DNA from: Forficula auricularia
Lineage: Eukaryota; Arthropoda; Insecta; Dermaptera; Forficulidae
NCBI GenBank assembly: GCA_024734495.1
Contig: JALMQS010000055.1
Span: 10,759,340 to 10,823,339 of the forward strand
Reading direction: 5' to 3'
Length of the DNA stretch: 64,000 nucleotides
Shown here: positions 53,573 through 62,849 of the stretch, one piece after another
How positions within the stretch are numbered: position 1 is the first letter of the stretch
How the letters are laid out: each line of letters opens with the position of its first letter
The notes under the pieces: generated by a model
Told to the model about the DNA's origin: nothing
The model's input: the letters and a program-made list of their open reading frames with translations, nothing else
The model's database searches: none
Program-made: the position numbers and the translations under genes

Positions 53573-54127
53573 GCGAGTAGCAGAGCTTTAAGGAATAAAT
53601 TATATTTTAAACAAACTAAAAAAACGCTTCTAAAAAGTACAAAATAATGTAATACTTAATCAAAAAGTGTGGGGCGCAGAAACATGTACTTTTAATTAAT
53701 TTCGACAAAGTGCCCCACGCTTTTTGATTAAGTATTACATTATTTTGTACCTACTTTTTAGAAGCGTGTGTTTTTTAGTTTTTTAAAACAAAATTTATTT
53801 TTTTATTTTTACGGTTAATTATTTTTATAGAGAAAAGTTTTCGGAATTTAACAGAATGAAATGTATTTATTTTTATTATTTTTATATAACTTCATTTAAA
53901 TTGAGTAGATAAACAATTATTTTTATAGAGAAATGTTTGCGGAATTTAATAGAACAAAAGTCACATTGATACATTCATAGAGAAATACATAGATAGGTAC
54001 ATACATACAGGTGAAGCTAATATAAAGCGTGTAAAAACCAATGATATTGTCCTAGGCTTCGTGTAAATAAACATATAGGTTCATAAATATAAATTATTTG
54101 TTAGAGACTATATTTTCGAAAGTTTTA
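53573..54127 (-). repeat. PLE-type terminal repeat interrupted by the hairpin element
   Basis: TTTGCCGCGAGTAGCAGAGC (53569) and, after the hairpin element 53610-54038, ATTGTCCTAGGCTTCGTGTA with AAATAAACATATA and TTATTTGTTAGAGACTATAT (54089). Together they spell the same word order as at 4945-5059, showing that the hairpin element landed inside an older copy. Confidence 0.5.
53610..54038 (+). mobile_element. GTGGGGC hairpin element without the nested insert
   Basis: Hairpin 53610-53789 with arms containing TAAAAAGTACAAAATAATGT and AGTGTGGGGC, mirrored on the right. The tail ATTTTTATAGAGAAAAGTTT follows, then a second similar word (ATTTTTATAGAGAAATGTTT) and AGCTAATATAAAGCGTG. It corresponds to 11272-12455 minus the ACCGACTTC element, so it is the empty-site counterpart. 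Confidence 0.7.
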
Positions 54128-54908
54128 CCAACATCATCATCATCATTGAGTATACAGTCCTAAGACTGGCTTGATGCAACAATCCGTCTCCACTGACTCT
54201 GTCCCCTGCCAGCTGTTTGATCTCTCTAAATGTCGGGCATCCCATATCCCCAATTATTTGGTTGAAATATTCTAACCTGGGTCTTCCCCTTCCCCTTTTC
54301 TTTCCCACCTCCCCCTCCAAGATATCCCTAAGCAGTCCCCCATGTCTCAGTGTGTGCCCCATCATCTGACCTCTTCTCTTCTTCAGACTCTTCCACAAGG
54401 TTCTTCTTTCTCCGATTCTTCTAAGAACTTCTTCATTTGTAATTTTATCCATCCATTTGATATTCATCATGCTTCTGTAGCACCACATTTCGAAAGCCTC
54501 TAATCTCTTTCTCTCCGCTTTTCTAATTGTCCAGGTTTCACACCCGTACATGGCTATGCTCCATACATATGTCTTCAATAGCAACTTCCTGTTTTCTAAG
54601 CTGATTGAGGAGGAGCATAGTAGTTTTTGTTTTGAATTAAACCCCATTTTTGCTTGGCCAATTCTTGATTTAATTTTGTTTTCGCTCCTCCCATTCCATG
54701 TTATTTTACTTCCTAGGTACAGGAATTCCTTAACTCCTTTTAGGTTTCCTTGGTTAATTTTGATGCATTCCTGTCTCGTTTGTTCTTTTTTTGTACATAG
54801 TAGGACCTTGGTTTTATTCTTGTTTATTTTCATTTTGATTTCTTCTATTAGGATTTGGTTAATTCCATTCAGAGCGTCCTCTAATTCTTTTTTATTGCTT
54901 ACCAACAC
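54128..54908 (-). pseudogene. RTE-like LINE, 3' part of ORF2
   Basis: A single open frame covers the region after the RT catalytic box: SNKKELEDALNGINQ, NKTKVLLCTKK, KEFLYLGSKITWNGRSE (thumb motif), LLLKTYVWSIAMYGCETWTI, RLEAFEMWCYRSMMNIKW, KITNEEVLRRIG, GRGRPRLEYFNQI and LHQASLRTVYSMMMMM. The last residues come from an (ATG)n microsatellite at the 3' terminus, typical of RTE-clade elements. It is 5'-truncated right after the FADD box position, abutting a foldback at 54922. A longer copy starts at 62850. Confidence 0.88.
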
Positions 54909-54921
54909 CAGTCTTTTTTAT

Positions 54922-55362
54922 TAGAAATATTCTATCTTTTATTTCTCATGGGTTGAAATACCGGAATGGATGTAGATAAATTCGTTTTCTTGTAATAGTA
55001 AGCTGGTCACTCAACAAACGAATACCAGTTGAGAGCGCATCGACCTTTTATACATGTATATGTACCTGATTGAAGTATAAACAAACATTGGAGGAAGCTG
55101 GACTTTACACTTTTTTCTTTTCGGTATTTTCCATTTTTGAATTTTTCTAAAAATTTTAAATATCAAATAGAAAAAAAGTTGGAAGTCCATCTTCTCCCTT
55201 TCCCCCATTATTTGTAATTATACTTACTCCAGACAGGTGGATACATAAAAGCTCGATGTGCAGTCGTTTGTTGAGTGGCCAGCTTACTATTAGAACAAAA
55301 CGAATTTATCTAGACCCATTCCGGTATTTGAACACATTAGAAATAAAAGATAGAATATTTAT
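54922..55362. mobile_element. foldback element, ~100-bp arms
   Basis: Arms 54922-55022 and 55262-55362: ATATTCTATCTTTTATTTCT, AAATACCGGAATGG, GATAAATTCGTTTT and ATAGTAAGCTGGYCACTCAA are mirrored. The middle 240 bp is single-copy. Its left edge is the truncation point of the neighbouring LINE. Confidence 0.75.
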
Positions 55363-55377
55363 AATTCAAAAAGAAGG

Positions 55378-55425
55378 ATGACGATGGTCAAATCTACAAA
55401 ACTATTCTCTAACAAATATAATGTA
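55378..55425 (+). repeat. PLE-type terminal repeat end, inverted partner of 54089
   Basis: GATGACGATGGTCAAATCTA and AACTATTCTCTAACAAATAT mirror TTATTTGTTAGAGACTATAT at 54089. The pair encloses the RTE-like LINE and the foldback element. Confidence 0.45.
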
Positions 55426-55494
55426 TACCTACGTATATATCAGTGGCGATTGGTGACTTTTATATATATATGAATAAATGTATGTACCGTATAT

Positions 55495-55760
55495 AATATG
55501 TATTCTATACTACTAAAGCGCATTTGTGCCTACATCTGTATGTACCTACCTATGTACCTATGTCCGACCCCCCAGGGATGTGATGTGGGTCCAGGGCTCC
55601 CCCAATTACCCCCCTCCCACCCCCTGGGGGAGGGATCCAGGGGTATTAAAGCGCATTTCTTTCTGTATCTCTACCTATATCACATACTACTAAAAGGCAT
55701 TTGTGCCTGTCTCTGTATGTACCTCTGTTTCTATGCCCCCCAGGGGTTGTAGGTGGGGGA
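55495..55760 (+). repeat. two ~180-bp repeats, possible Helitron-type 5' ends
   Basis: CTATACTACTAAAGCGCATT followed by TGTGCCTACATCTGTATGTA recurs at 55684 as ATACTACTAAAAGGCATTTG and TGCCTGTCTCTGTATGTACC, each then entering a C/G-rich tract with CCCCCCAGGG. TCTATACTACTAAA-like starts are common at Helitron 5' ends, but the 3' CTRR hairpin was not found. Confidence 0.35.
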
Positions 55761-55861
55761 CAAGGGTGGGGGTTGGTGTCCAGGGGAAAGGGGGGTCAGG
55801 GCGTGGGGTCCAGGGCTAGCGAGTCCAGGGGCTAGATTTACTAGGGTGGAGGGTAATCGAG

Positions 55862-56045
55862 GTGACTGTGGGTCAGTGGCTAGAGTGTCGGGTCGCTGAC
55901 TCGAAGATCGCTGGTTCGAGTCTCGGCAGATATATATTTGCAGTCGCCTCCTCTTTGGAAAGTAATGGTAACCTACCAAGAGCATAATTGCCTAGTCAAC
56001 CCCTCCAAATTAGCAGTTCGGAACCGGCGTTAAAAAGTAGGTCCC
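55862..56045 (+). repeat. tRNA-derived SINE (second family)
   Basis: The head reads GTGGGTCAGTGGCTAGAGTG (A-box-like) and GATCGCTGGTTCGAGTCTCG (B box GGTTCGAGTCT) about 30 bp later, with an anticodon-arm-like CGGGTCGCTGACTCGAAG between. The body continues through CCTCCTCTTTGGAAAGTAAT and AACCCCTCCAAATTAGCAGT to about 56045. It is a single copy in this window. Confidence 0.65.
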
Positions 56046-56049
56046 GTAT

Positions 56050-56294
56050 ATCTGTGTAAAACAACTAAACACACTCAGCACAGGTATATGTGGAGAGACG
56101 CCGACGCCCGTTTCGTGTATGGCACTCGAAGAAAAAGGAGGGTGATCAGAAGTGGGGCAGACGTTCCAGGGTCTGGGAGAGAGTCGGTGGGATGGGGAGT
56201 GGTTGGAGATGGAGGAGAGGGAGTGTTCAAGTTGACGAGGGTCAGGGGGCAAAGCACTCTGGCTAGCAAGAGGCCCATCGGTGGTATATATATA
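56050..56294. other. G-rich non-coding stretch
   Basis: The plus strand is purine/G-rich (GGGGAGTGGTTGGAGATGGA). Open frames on both strands are compositional. It may be the unrecognised tail of the SINE or of another repeat. Confidence 0.3.
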
Positions 56295-56480
56295 TAATAT
56301 GTTCATAAGAATTTTTCTGGCTTGGTGTGTACTGGATATATTAATTTTTTATTGTTAAGGATAAATAAATTGAATTGCTTCCTTCCAGTAATTTATTTTA
56401 TTATTCATTTGAATAATAAAATAAATTACCTGGAAGAAGTAATTCAATTTATTTATCCTATAACAATAAAAATATAATAT
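56295..56480. mobile_element. foldback MITE (TATTGTTAGGA), copy 2
   Basis: CTGGCTTGGTGTGTACTGGA leads into ATTGTTAAGGATAAATAAAT and TTCCAGTAATTTATTTTATT, mirrored around ATTTGAATAATAAAATAAAT. It is the inverse of the 38440-38675 copy including the flank. Confidence 0.75.
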
Positions 56481-56484
56481 GTTA

Positions 56485-56880
56485 CTAACATCAAGCAGAG
56501 AACAACCTAATTGATTTCTCCTTATAGAAGTCAGAGTCATCTTTTTAGGGTTCCTTTTATAAAGTAAAACGGGATCCTTAATGTCGCTATATTCTATGTC
56601 TTTCATCTTAAAGTGATCCTTACAAGGATACCTCACACTCTAAATTATGATAAAAGTATATAATATTAAAGGAATATCTTTCCATAGTTTGGCAGGCATG
56701 GAGCAGAAAAATGATTATATCTTCCAAAATACTTGAGATATCAAAATCCATTCTTATTTTTTGTCATTGATGAGAGAATTTGTGGAATTTGTTCATAATT
56801 TTAGATTAAGTTGTTTTATATTTTAATTTATTCTAATATTATATTATATCTCTCTTCGAAGTCGCATTCTTCTTTACAGA
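56485..56880. other. AT-rich stretch with a PLE-type word
   Basis: ACATCAAGCAGAGAACAACC with TTGATTTCTCCTTATAGAAG (56487-56529) is another inverted fragment of the terminal-repeat family. Otherwise empty. Confidence 0.35.
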
Positions 56881-56884
56881 CGTT

Positions 56885-57110
56885 ACGTGACCCTATTGAC
56901 TCCACACGCCCACAGATTTTATTTTGCGGATCACTGCTCTCCATTTAGAACGATTGAGGGCCACAGTCGAAGCACCCTGGAAGCTCGCGCCGGTCCCCTC
57001 CCCTTATTTGATCGGTCCATCTGGCCGGAGATCTGCCCCTTCTCCGTGAACCCTCAACTCTTCCCTGGATCACGATACGCTCCAACCCATCACTGGCACG
57101 AGTAAGATGA
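56885..57110 (-). pseudogene. possible LINE C-terminal fragment (RWTD motif)
   Basis: A GC-rich patch whose minus strand reads GRSPARWTDQIRG and, after a one-base shift, TGASFQGASTVALNRSKWRA-VIRKIKSVG followed by a stop. The order GRP-x-RWTDD then AxNRxxWR is the usual C-terminus of RTE/jockey-like endonuclease-reverse transcriptases. The plus strand is also open for 72 codons (MTLLTPHAHR) but has no known domain. Confidence 0.45.
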
Positions 57111-57365
57111 CCAAATTATTTCATAACCCTTGTGAGCCCAATACTTGACAGACGCTGGTCAGCCCGCACTTGCTTAAGAAGCGAGACGTTTGTTCGCCGC
57201 GCTGTCCAGGGAATACGTAACATATATTATTAATGTATATTATATAGAGTAACGTATATTATATAGAGAGCTCGAATATAATATTTATTTTTATATCACT
57301 CCTAAAAATTAAATATATGAACCACTCCAAAAATGGCAAAGTGATACAAAGAGTCCCCCCTTACC
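57111..57365. other. transition into satellite-like sequence
   Basis: 57245-57360 contains one solitary unit of the satellite that fills 60.3-62.2 kb (AGAGCTCGAATATAATATTT, TATGAACCACTCCAAAAATG, GTGATACAAAGAG). Confidence 0.55.
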
Positions 57366-57367
57366 CA

Positions 57368-57485
57368 AGGGCGGATTCAGGGGGTCGAGGGGCGATCGCC
57401 CCATAGCGAGACTTCCAAATCGCCCCGCCCCGGTCATATTCAAATTTCGTAGAGACAAAATTTGCCACCAGTACTTGTCACATTT
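57368..57485 (+). mobile_element. hAT-like terminus (GGGCGGATTCAGGGGG)
   Basis: CAAGGGCGGATTCAGGGGGT then GGGGCGATCGCCCC resembles hAT 5' ends of the CAGGGGCGGATT type. It interrupts the solitary satellite unit at 57360. No right end was found. Confidence 0.35.
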
Positions 57486-57548
57486 GCAGCCAGGAGGCAG
57501 ACGTATCGTCTGAGCACCAATCACAGAGCGATATGAATTTTAGTTCAT

Positions 57549-58470
57549 TTATAATTTTTGAGGGCCTAAAAACCACGGAAATTTTGGACTTTTTTCAGAT
57601 TTTCGTTTATAAATCGAAAACCATGCGTCTGACAGAAAATTTCATTCTTACCAAAATGAAAGAGCATAAAATTTCACACCGGATATGAACTTAAAAGTTA
57701 AAATCAATTCAGCCGTTTTGCCACAATTGATCTTCAAAGATAGGCAATTTTTACCAACTTGGCGGAAAAGTGGATTATGCTTATTAGGTGGTCACAAGAA
57801 ACCACTCTTCGAATTTTGGTGCTGACCACCTAATAGTTGCCAAATGGCTAAAAAATGAGATTGGCAAAGTTTCATCTTAATTAGACTACGGTATCCCGTG
57901 CCGCAATGAGGTCGGATCATGTCATGTCTTGGAAAATGCTGGATATCTTCAAATCTAAAAGTTTTAACAAAAAGTGGCTCAAGTAAAACTTCAAGCCAAC
58001 AAAATTTCCTAGAAAATGAGACAAGAATCAAGTTTCTAGGATGAGTGGTTTTCATTTTATGAATGAAAAACTGCAATTTTTTTGCAGTTTTTCAAAAACT
58101 TCAACTTCATTGCGGCACGGGTTACCGTTGTTAAATTAAGATGAAACTTTGCCAATCTAATTTTTTAGCCAATTGGCAACTATTATGGGGGTCAGCACAG
58201 CAAAAATTCGAAGTGTGGTTTCTTGTGACCACCTAATAAGCATAATTAACTTTTCCGCCAAAATTGCCTATATTTGACGAATCAATTGTGGCCTAAACGG
58301 CTGAACCGATTTTAACATTATTGGTTCTATTTTATTTATTCTTTAACATTATGGTCTTTCATTTTGTTAAGAGTGAAATTTTCGGTAGATCTCATGGTTT
58401 TCGTGTCATAAGCAAAAATCTTATAAAAAGTCCAAAAATTTTCCTGGTTTTTAAGCTCTCAAAAATTTAG
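57549..58470. mobile_element. giant palindrome 1 (~450-bp arms)
   Basis: Arms 57549-58000 and 58045-58470 are imperfect reverse complements. Shared blocks are AAAACCATGMGWTCTRMCRG, TTATTAGGTGGTCACAAGAA, TTGCCAATTGG-like words, AGTTTCATCTTAATT and GCCGCAATGAGG. The centre holds CAAGTTTCTAGGATGAGTGG and TTTTCATTTTATGAATGAAA. No coding sequence. It shares its central 150 bp with palindrome 2. Confidence 0.75.
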
Positions 58471-58599
58471 CACCAGCGAGAAACCGTCGCTAACTCATAT
58501 AACTCTTATTTTGGATGCCTAACGTCGATTAAAATTATTTCCACCATGTGCATATTTATTAGCCAGCGCGGCTTTTTTTCGGTCTAATTTGCCTGTAGC

Positions 58600-59762
58600 C
58601 CAGTAAGTCTAATTTGCCTGTAGCCCAGTAAAGTAGGATCCAAAAAGTTGTTCAGCTTACATTAATTTCGGGAAAATATTTTTTTCTAGGATCGCTTGGT
58701 ATGGTGTGGGTATGCCAAATCTAATTTCGCGACCTCGAAAGTGTGGGGACAACTTTTGGTGGCCGAGAAATCATTGAAATTTTTGGACTTTTTCCAGTTT
58801 TTCACTTATAACTCGAAAACGGTCCATATTTTGTAAATAACCGTCCCAAAATAAATTAAAGAGGGCACAATTTCGCGTAGATTGAAAAAATAGTAAATTG
58901 GTCCAGGAGTTCGATTTTTTATGGGGATCCAAAAAACAGAAGCCCAGATCACTTTTGAATAATTATTCCAAAAATCGCACTTTTTCCATTTTTTCCCCAT
59001 TTCGACAATGAAGGATTAAGTTTTCGACAAAGATCATTCTGACGCTTTTGAGGATTCGAATCATATCCTGTCCGAAAAATGCAGGATATCTATAAATCTA
59101 AGAGTTTTATCAAAAAAGTGGTCCAAGTAAACGTTCAAGTCAACAAAATTTGCTACGGAATAAGATAGAAATCAAGTTTCTAGGATGAGTGATTTTCATT
59201 TTATGAAGGAAAAACTGCGATTTTTTGCAAAAAATTGCATTTTTTTTAAAACATCAACCTCATTGCAGCACGAGTAACGATTATCCAATTAAGATGAAAC
59301 TATGTTTTAATTATAGCAAATTTAATCTAGTTTAAAAATGTTTAGAGTCGTCTTTGTAAAAAACGTGCTCCTTCATGATCAAAATAGGAAAAAATCGAAA
59401 AAAGTGCGAGTTTTAGGGATATTCAAAAGTGATCCTGGGGGCTGTTTTTGAATATATAAAAAATCGAACTACTGGATCAATTTTCTATTTTTTTTAATCG
59501 ACGACAAATTTTGTCCTCTTTAATTTACTATAGGACGGTTATTTACAAAATATGAACTGTTTTCGAGTTATAAGCGAAAAACTGGAAAAAGTCCGAAAAT
59601 TTCGAGGTTTTTCGGCCACCAAAAGTTGTCCCCCACACTTTTGAGGTCGTAAACTTAGATTTGGCATACCCACACCATACCAAGCGATCCTAGAAAAAAA
59701 ATATTTTCCCGCAATTAATATAAGGTGAAACAGCCCTATATACTGGGCTACTGGGCAGTAGT
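58600..59762. mobile_element. giant palindrome 2 (~500-bp arms)
   Basis: Left arm from GTAGCCCAGTAAAG through TAGGATCGCTTGGTATGGTG, GTGTGGGGACAACTTTTGGT and TAACTCGAAAACGGTCCATA to GTTCGATTTTTTATG; the right arm (59400-59762) is the inverse. Arms look more alike than those of palindrome 1. Its left edge has a 30-bp tandem duplication (GTCTAATTTGCCTGTAGCCC). Confidence 0.8.
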
Positions 59763-59979
59763 ATATTTTGTTCAAAATAGGTATTTACTGCTACCTATGA
59801 TGGCTGGTGGGCTATCATGATTTTTTTTTCAATTCAAAAGTTTTTATTTAGAATATATTATACAATTTTCATAAGTACATTATAGAATAAAATAGTTGCA
59901 TTCATTTTAGAAATAGTCCAGGCAAATTACGTGAAAAATGGCATAAACAGGAAATAATAATTTTATTTAAAGATTTTAT

Positions 59980-60285
59980 TGCTGGAATACCTTTATTGCT
60001 ACTCCAATATTACTACCCCAAGTTTTCCTCCAAATCTGTGTTGTGGAAATTTTTCTACGCGCCTCAAAATGAGAAAATTTCGGAGTTTTTTCAATTTTTC
60101 TTGAATAACTCAAAAACGGCATATCAAATCAAAATGATCTTTATTAGATAAATTAAAGCTCTTTAAATTACGCGTAAAATGATAAACATTCCATCTACAT
60201 AGGTCTGAGTAGAACCGGTACTAGCGCATATGAAAAAAACAGCTCCCGGGATCACTTTTAAATATCCCTTTAAAAGTCATTTAAT
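59980..60285. mobile_element. half copy of the giant palindrome family
   Basis: AATAACTCAAAAACGGCATA, AACAGCTCCCGGGATCACTT and TTTAAATATCCCTTTAAAA correspond to one arm of palindrome 2 (59400-59580). The other arm is replaced by the satellite at about 60286. Confidence 0.6.
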
Positions 60286-62200
60286 GAAATTTTAATTTAT
60301 TCTAATATTATATTATATATAGAGCTCGAATATAATATTTATTTTTATGTCTCCTAAAAATTAAGTTTATGAACCACTCCAAAACTGGTGAAGTGATACA
60401 AACCACTCCAAAACTGGTGAAGTGATAGAAAGGGTCCCCATTACTTCTCATTTTCGGATTTTCTTTTGAAAATAAAATTTTATTTTTAATGAAATTTGAA
60501 TTTATTCTAATATTATATTATATAGAGAGGTCGAATATAATATTTATTCTTAAAAAGTTTCCTAAAAATTAAATTTATGAACCACTCCAAAACTGGTGAA
60601 GTGATAGAAAGAGGTCCCCCATTACTTCTCATTTTCAAATTTTTTTAAGAAAATAAAGTTTTATTTTTTATGAAATTTTAATTTATTCTAATATTATATT
60701 ATATAGAGAGCTCGAATATAATATTTATTTATAAATGTCTCCTAAAAATTAAATTTATGAACCACTCCAAAAACTGGTGAAGTGATACAAACCACTCCAA
60801 AACTGGTGAAGTGATAGAAAGGGTCCCCATTACTTCTCATTTTCGGATTTTTTTTTGAAAATAAAATTTTATTTTAATGAAATTTGAATTTATTCTAATA
60901 TTATATTATATAGAGAGGTCGAATATAATATTTATTCTTAAAAGTTTCCTAAAAATTAAATTTATGAACCACTCCAAAACTGGTGAAGTGATAGAAAGGG
61001 TCCCCCATTACTTCTCATTTTCAAATTTTTTTTAAGAAAATAAAGTTTTATTTTTTATGAAATTTTAATTTATTCTAATATTATATTATATAGAGAGCTC
61101 GAATATAATATTTATTTATAAATGTCTCCTAAAAATTAAATTTATGAACCACTCCAAAAATGGTGAAGCGATACAAAGGGTCTCCCATTATATCTCATTT
61201 TTTGACTTTTTATGAAAATAAAGTTTCATTTTTAATGAAATTTGAATTTATTCTAATATTATATTATATAGAGAGCTCGAATATAATATTTATTTTTAAA
61301 TGTCTAATAAAAATTAAATTTATGAACCACTCCAAAACTGGTGAATTGATACAAAGGGTCCCCCATTACATGTCATTTTTGGATTTTTTATGAAAATAAA
61401 GTTTTATTTTTAATGAAATTTTAATTTATTATAATATTATATTATATAGGGAGCTAGAATATAATTTTTATTTTTATATCACTCCTAAAAATTATATTTT
61501 GGACCATTTCAAAAATGGTGAAGCGATACTAAGGGTCGCCCATTACTATTCATTTTCGGATTTTTTTTATGAAAATAACGTTTTATTTTTAATGAAATTT
61601 TAATTTATTCTCATATTATATTGTATAGAGAGTCGAATATAATTTTTATTTTTAAATGTCTCCTAAAATTAAATTTATGAACCACTCCAAAAATGGTGAA
61701 GTGATAGAAAGGGTCCCCCATTACTTATCATTTTCAGATTCTTTTATGAAAATAAAGTTTTATTTTTAATTAAATTTTAATTTATTCTAATAATTATATT
61801 ATATAGAGAGCTTGAATATAATATTTATTTTTATGCCTCCTAAAAAAATAAATTTATGAACCACTCCACTACGACCCGTATCCACAGATACCTTCGACCC
61901 CCGCCCAACCCATAAAATTCTCCTTCTTCTTTTCACGATGGAGGGGCCAACCCAGGCCTTTAGGGGTTGCACCTTTTTTGGTGTAACTCCTTTCTCTCAT
62001 CATTATCATAAAAAATAAACTCCAAATCTGGTGAAGTGATACAAAGGGCCCCCATTACTTCTCATTTTCGGATTTTTTTAAGAAAATAAAGTTTTATTTT
62101 TAATGAAATTTTAATTTATTCTAATAATACCTATATTATATAGAGAGCTCGAATATAATATTTATTTTTATATGTCTCCTAAAAATTTAATTAAATTTAT
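60286..62200 (+). repeat. ~180-bp AT-rich satellite array
   Basis: About ten head-to-tail units begin near 60296, 60502, 60682, 60889, 61069, 61248, 61427, 61605, 61784 and 62117. Each contains TTTATTCTAATATTATATTA, AGAGAGCTCGAATATAATAT, TATGAACCACTCCAAAACTG and GTGATACAAAGGGTCCCCC. Units at 60296 and 60682 carry an extra 28-bp duplication of the ACCACTCCAAAACTGGTGAA segment, giving a 387-bp two-unit higher-order repeat. One unit is interrupted by a LINE 3' end at 61869. Confidence 0.9.
61869..62019 (+). mobile_element. LINE 3' end inserted in the satellite
   Basis: TACGACCCGTATCCACAGAT, ACGATGGAGGGGCCAACCCA, GGCCTTTAGGGGTTGCACC and TTTGGTGTAACTCCTTTCTC match the 3' tail of the CR1/jockey-like LINE at 5443-5600 (there on the minus strand). 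The end is ATCATTATCATAAAAAATAA. Satellite words resume with ACTCCAAATCTGG, so ACTCCA may be the target duplication. Confidence 0.75.
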
Positions 62201-62698
62201 TCATTCATATATAAAATTAAGGTTTGGTCTGTACATTGCTCCAAATCACACCAAATTTTGGTTGCACACGTTTTAAGCAAAGCTATGAACGAAAACACCC
62301 TCAACAAAATTCAAGTCAGTCTGTCTGTACTGTTCTGTATGTTTCCGTCGTTTCCGAAAAGTTGCTCACGATTCATGTCAAAACGGCTTAAGGGATTATT
62401 ATGAAATTTCATATTTACATCAGATGTTTTCTAACTTACGTTTTTAGCTATATGACGTTTTTATATTTTGACCCCAAAACGTGGGTTTGGGGTCGCGCAT
62501 GAATGAAAATTATCAAATAACTCCTAAACTATTAACTCTACGGCAAATTTTATTATGAGCAAAGTTGTAGGGGAGTGATTTCTGACAACTTTGGTTTAAA
62601 AATTCCCCCAAAAAACCACCCGTGGGGGGGCTTCAAAATATGAAAATTCTTGCTCTTGGACCAAACTCAACCAAATTTTGTATACATGCTGTAGCTAG
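62201..62698. mobile_element. unclassified insertion in the satellite
   Basis: About 480 bp unlike the satellite: ATTGCTCCAAATCACACCAA, GTCAGTCTGTCTGTACTG, TGACCCCAAAACGTGGGTTT, GGGGTCGCGCATGAATG. The edges CACCAAATTTTGGTTGCACA and CAACCAAATTTTGTATACAT look related, in direct orientation. No frame is seen. The satellite resumes at 62699. Confidence 0.4.
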
Positions 62699-62838
62699 TT
62701 ATATTATATAGAGAGCTCGAATAAAATATTTATTTTTAATGTCTTCTAAAAATTAAATTTATCAACCACTCCAAAACGGTGAAGTGATACAAAAGAGTCC
62801 CCACTTACCTCCCATTTTCGGATTTTTTTTAAGAAAAT
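62699..62838 (+). repeat. last satellite unit
   Basis: ATATAGAGAGCTCGAATAAA, TATCAACCACTCCAAAACGG and GTGATACAAAAGAGTCCCCA. It is cut at 62840 by the LINE that follows. Confidence 0.75.
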
Positions 62839-62849
62839 TTTTTGTTGTT

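Noticed and set aside
54550..54924. 124-codon plus-strand frame
   Set aside because: Antisense shadow of the RTE-like LINE. The equivalent shadows at 62842-63138 and 63395-63583 confirm this.
56887..57105. 72-codon plus-strand GC-rich frame as a gene
   Set aside because: The minus strand shows an RWTD...NRSKWR pattern typical of a LINE C-terminus, which explains the composition better. Not certain.
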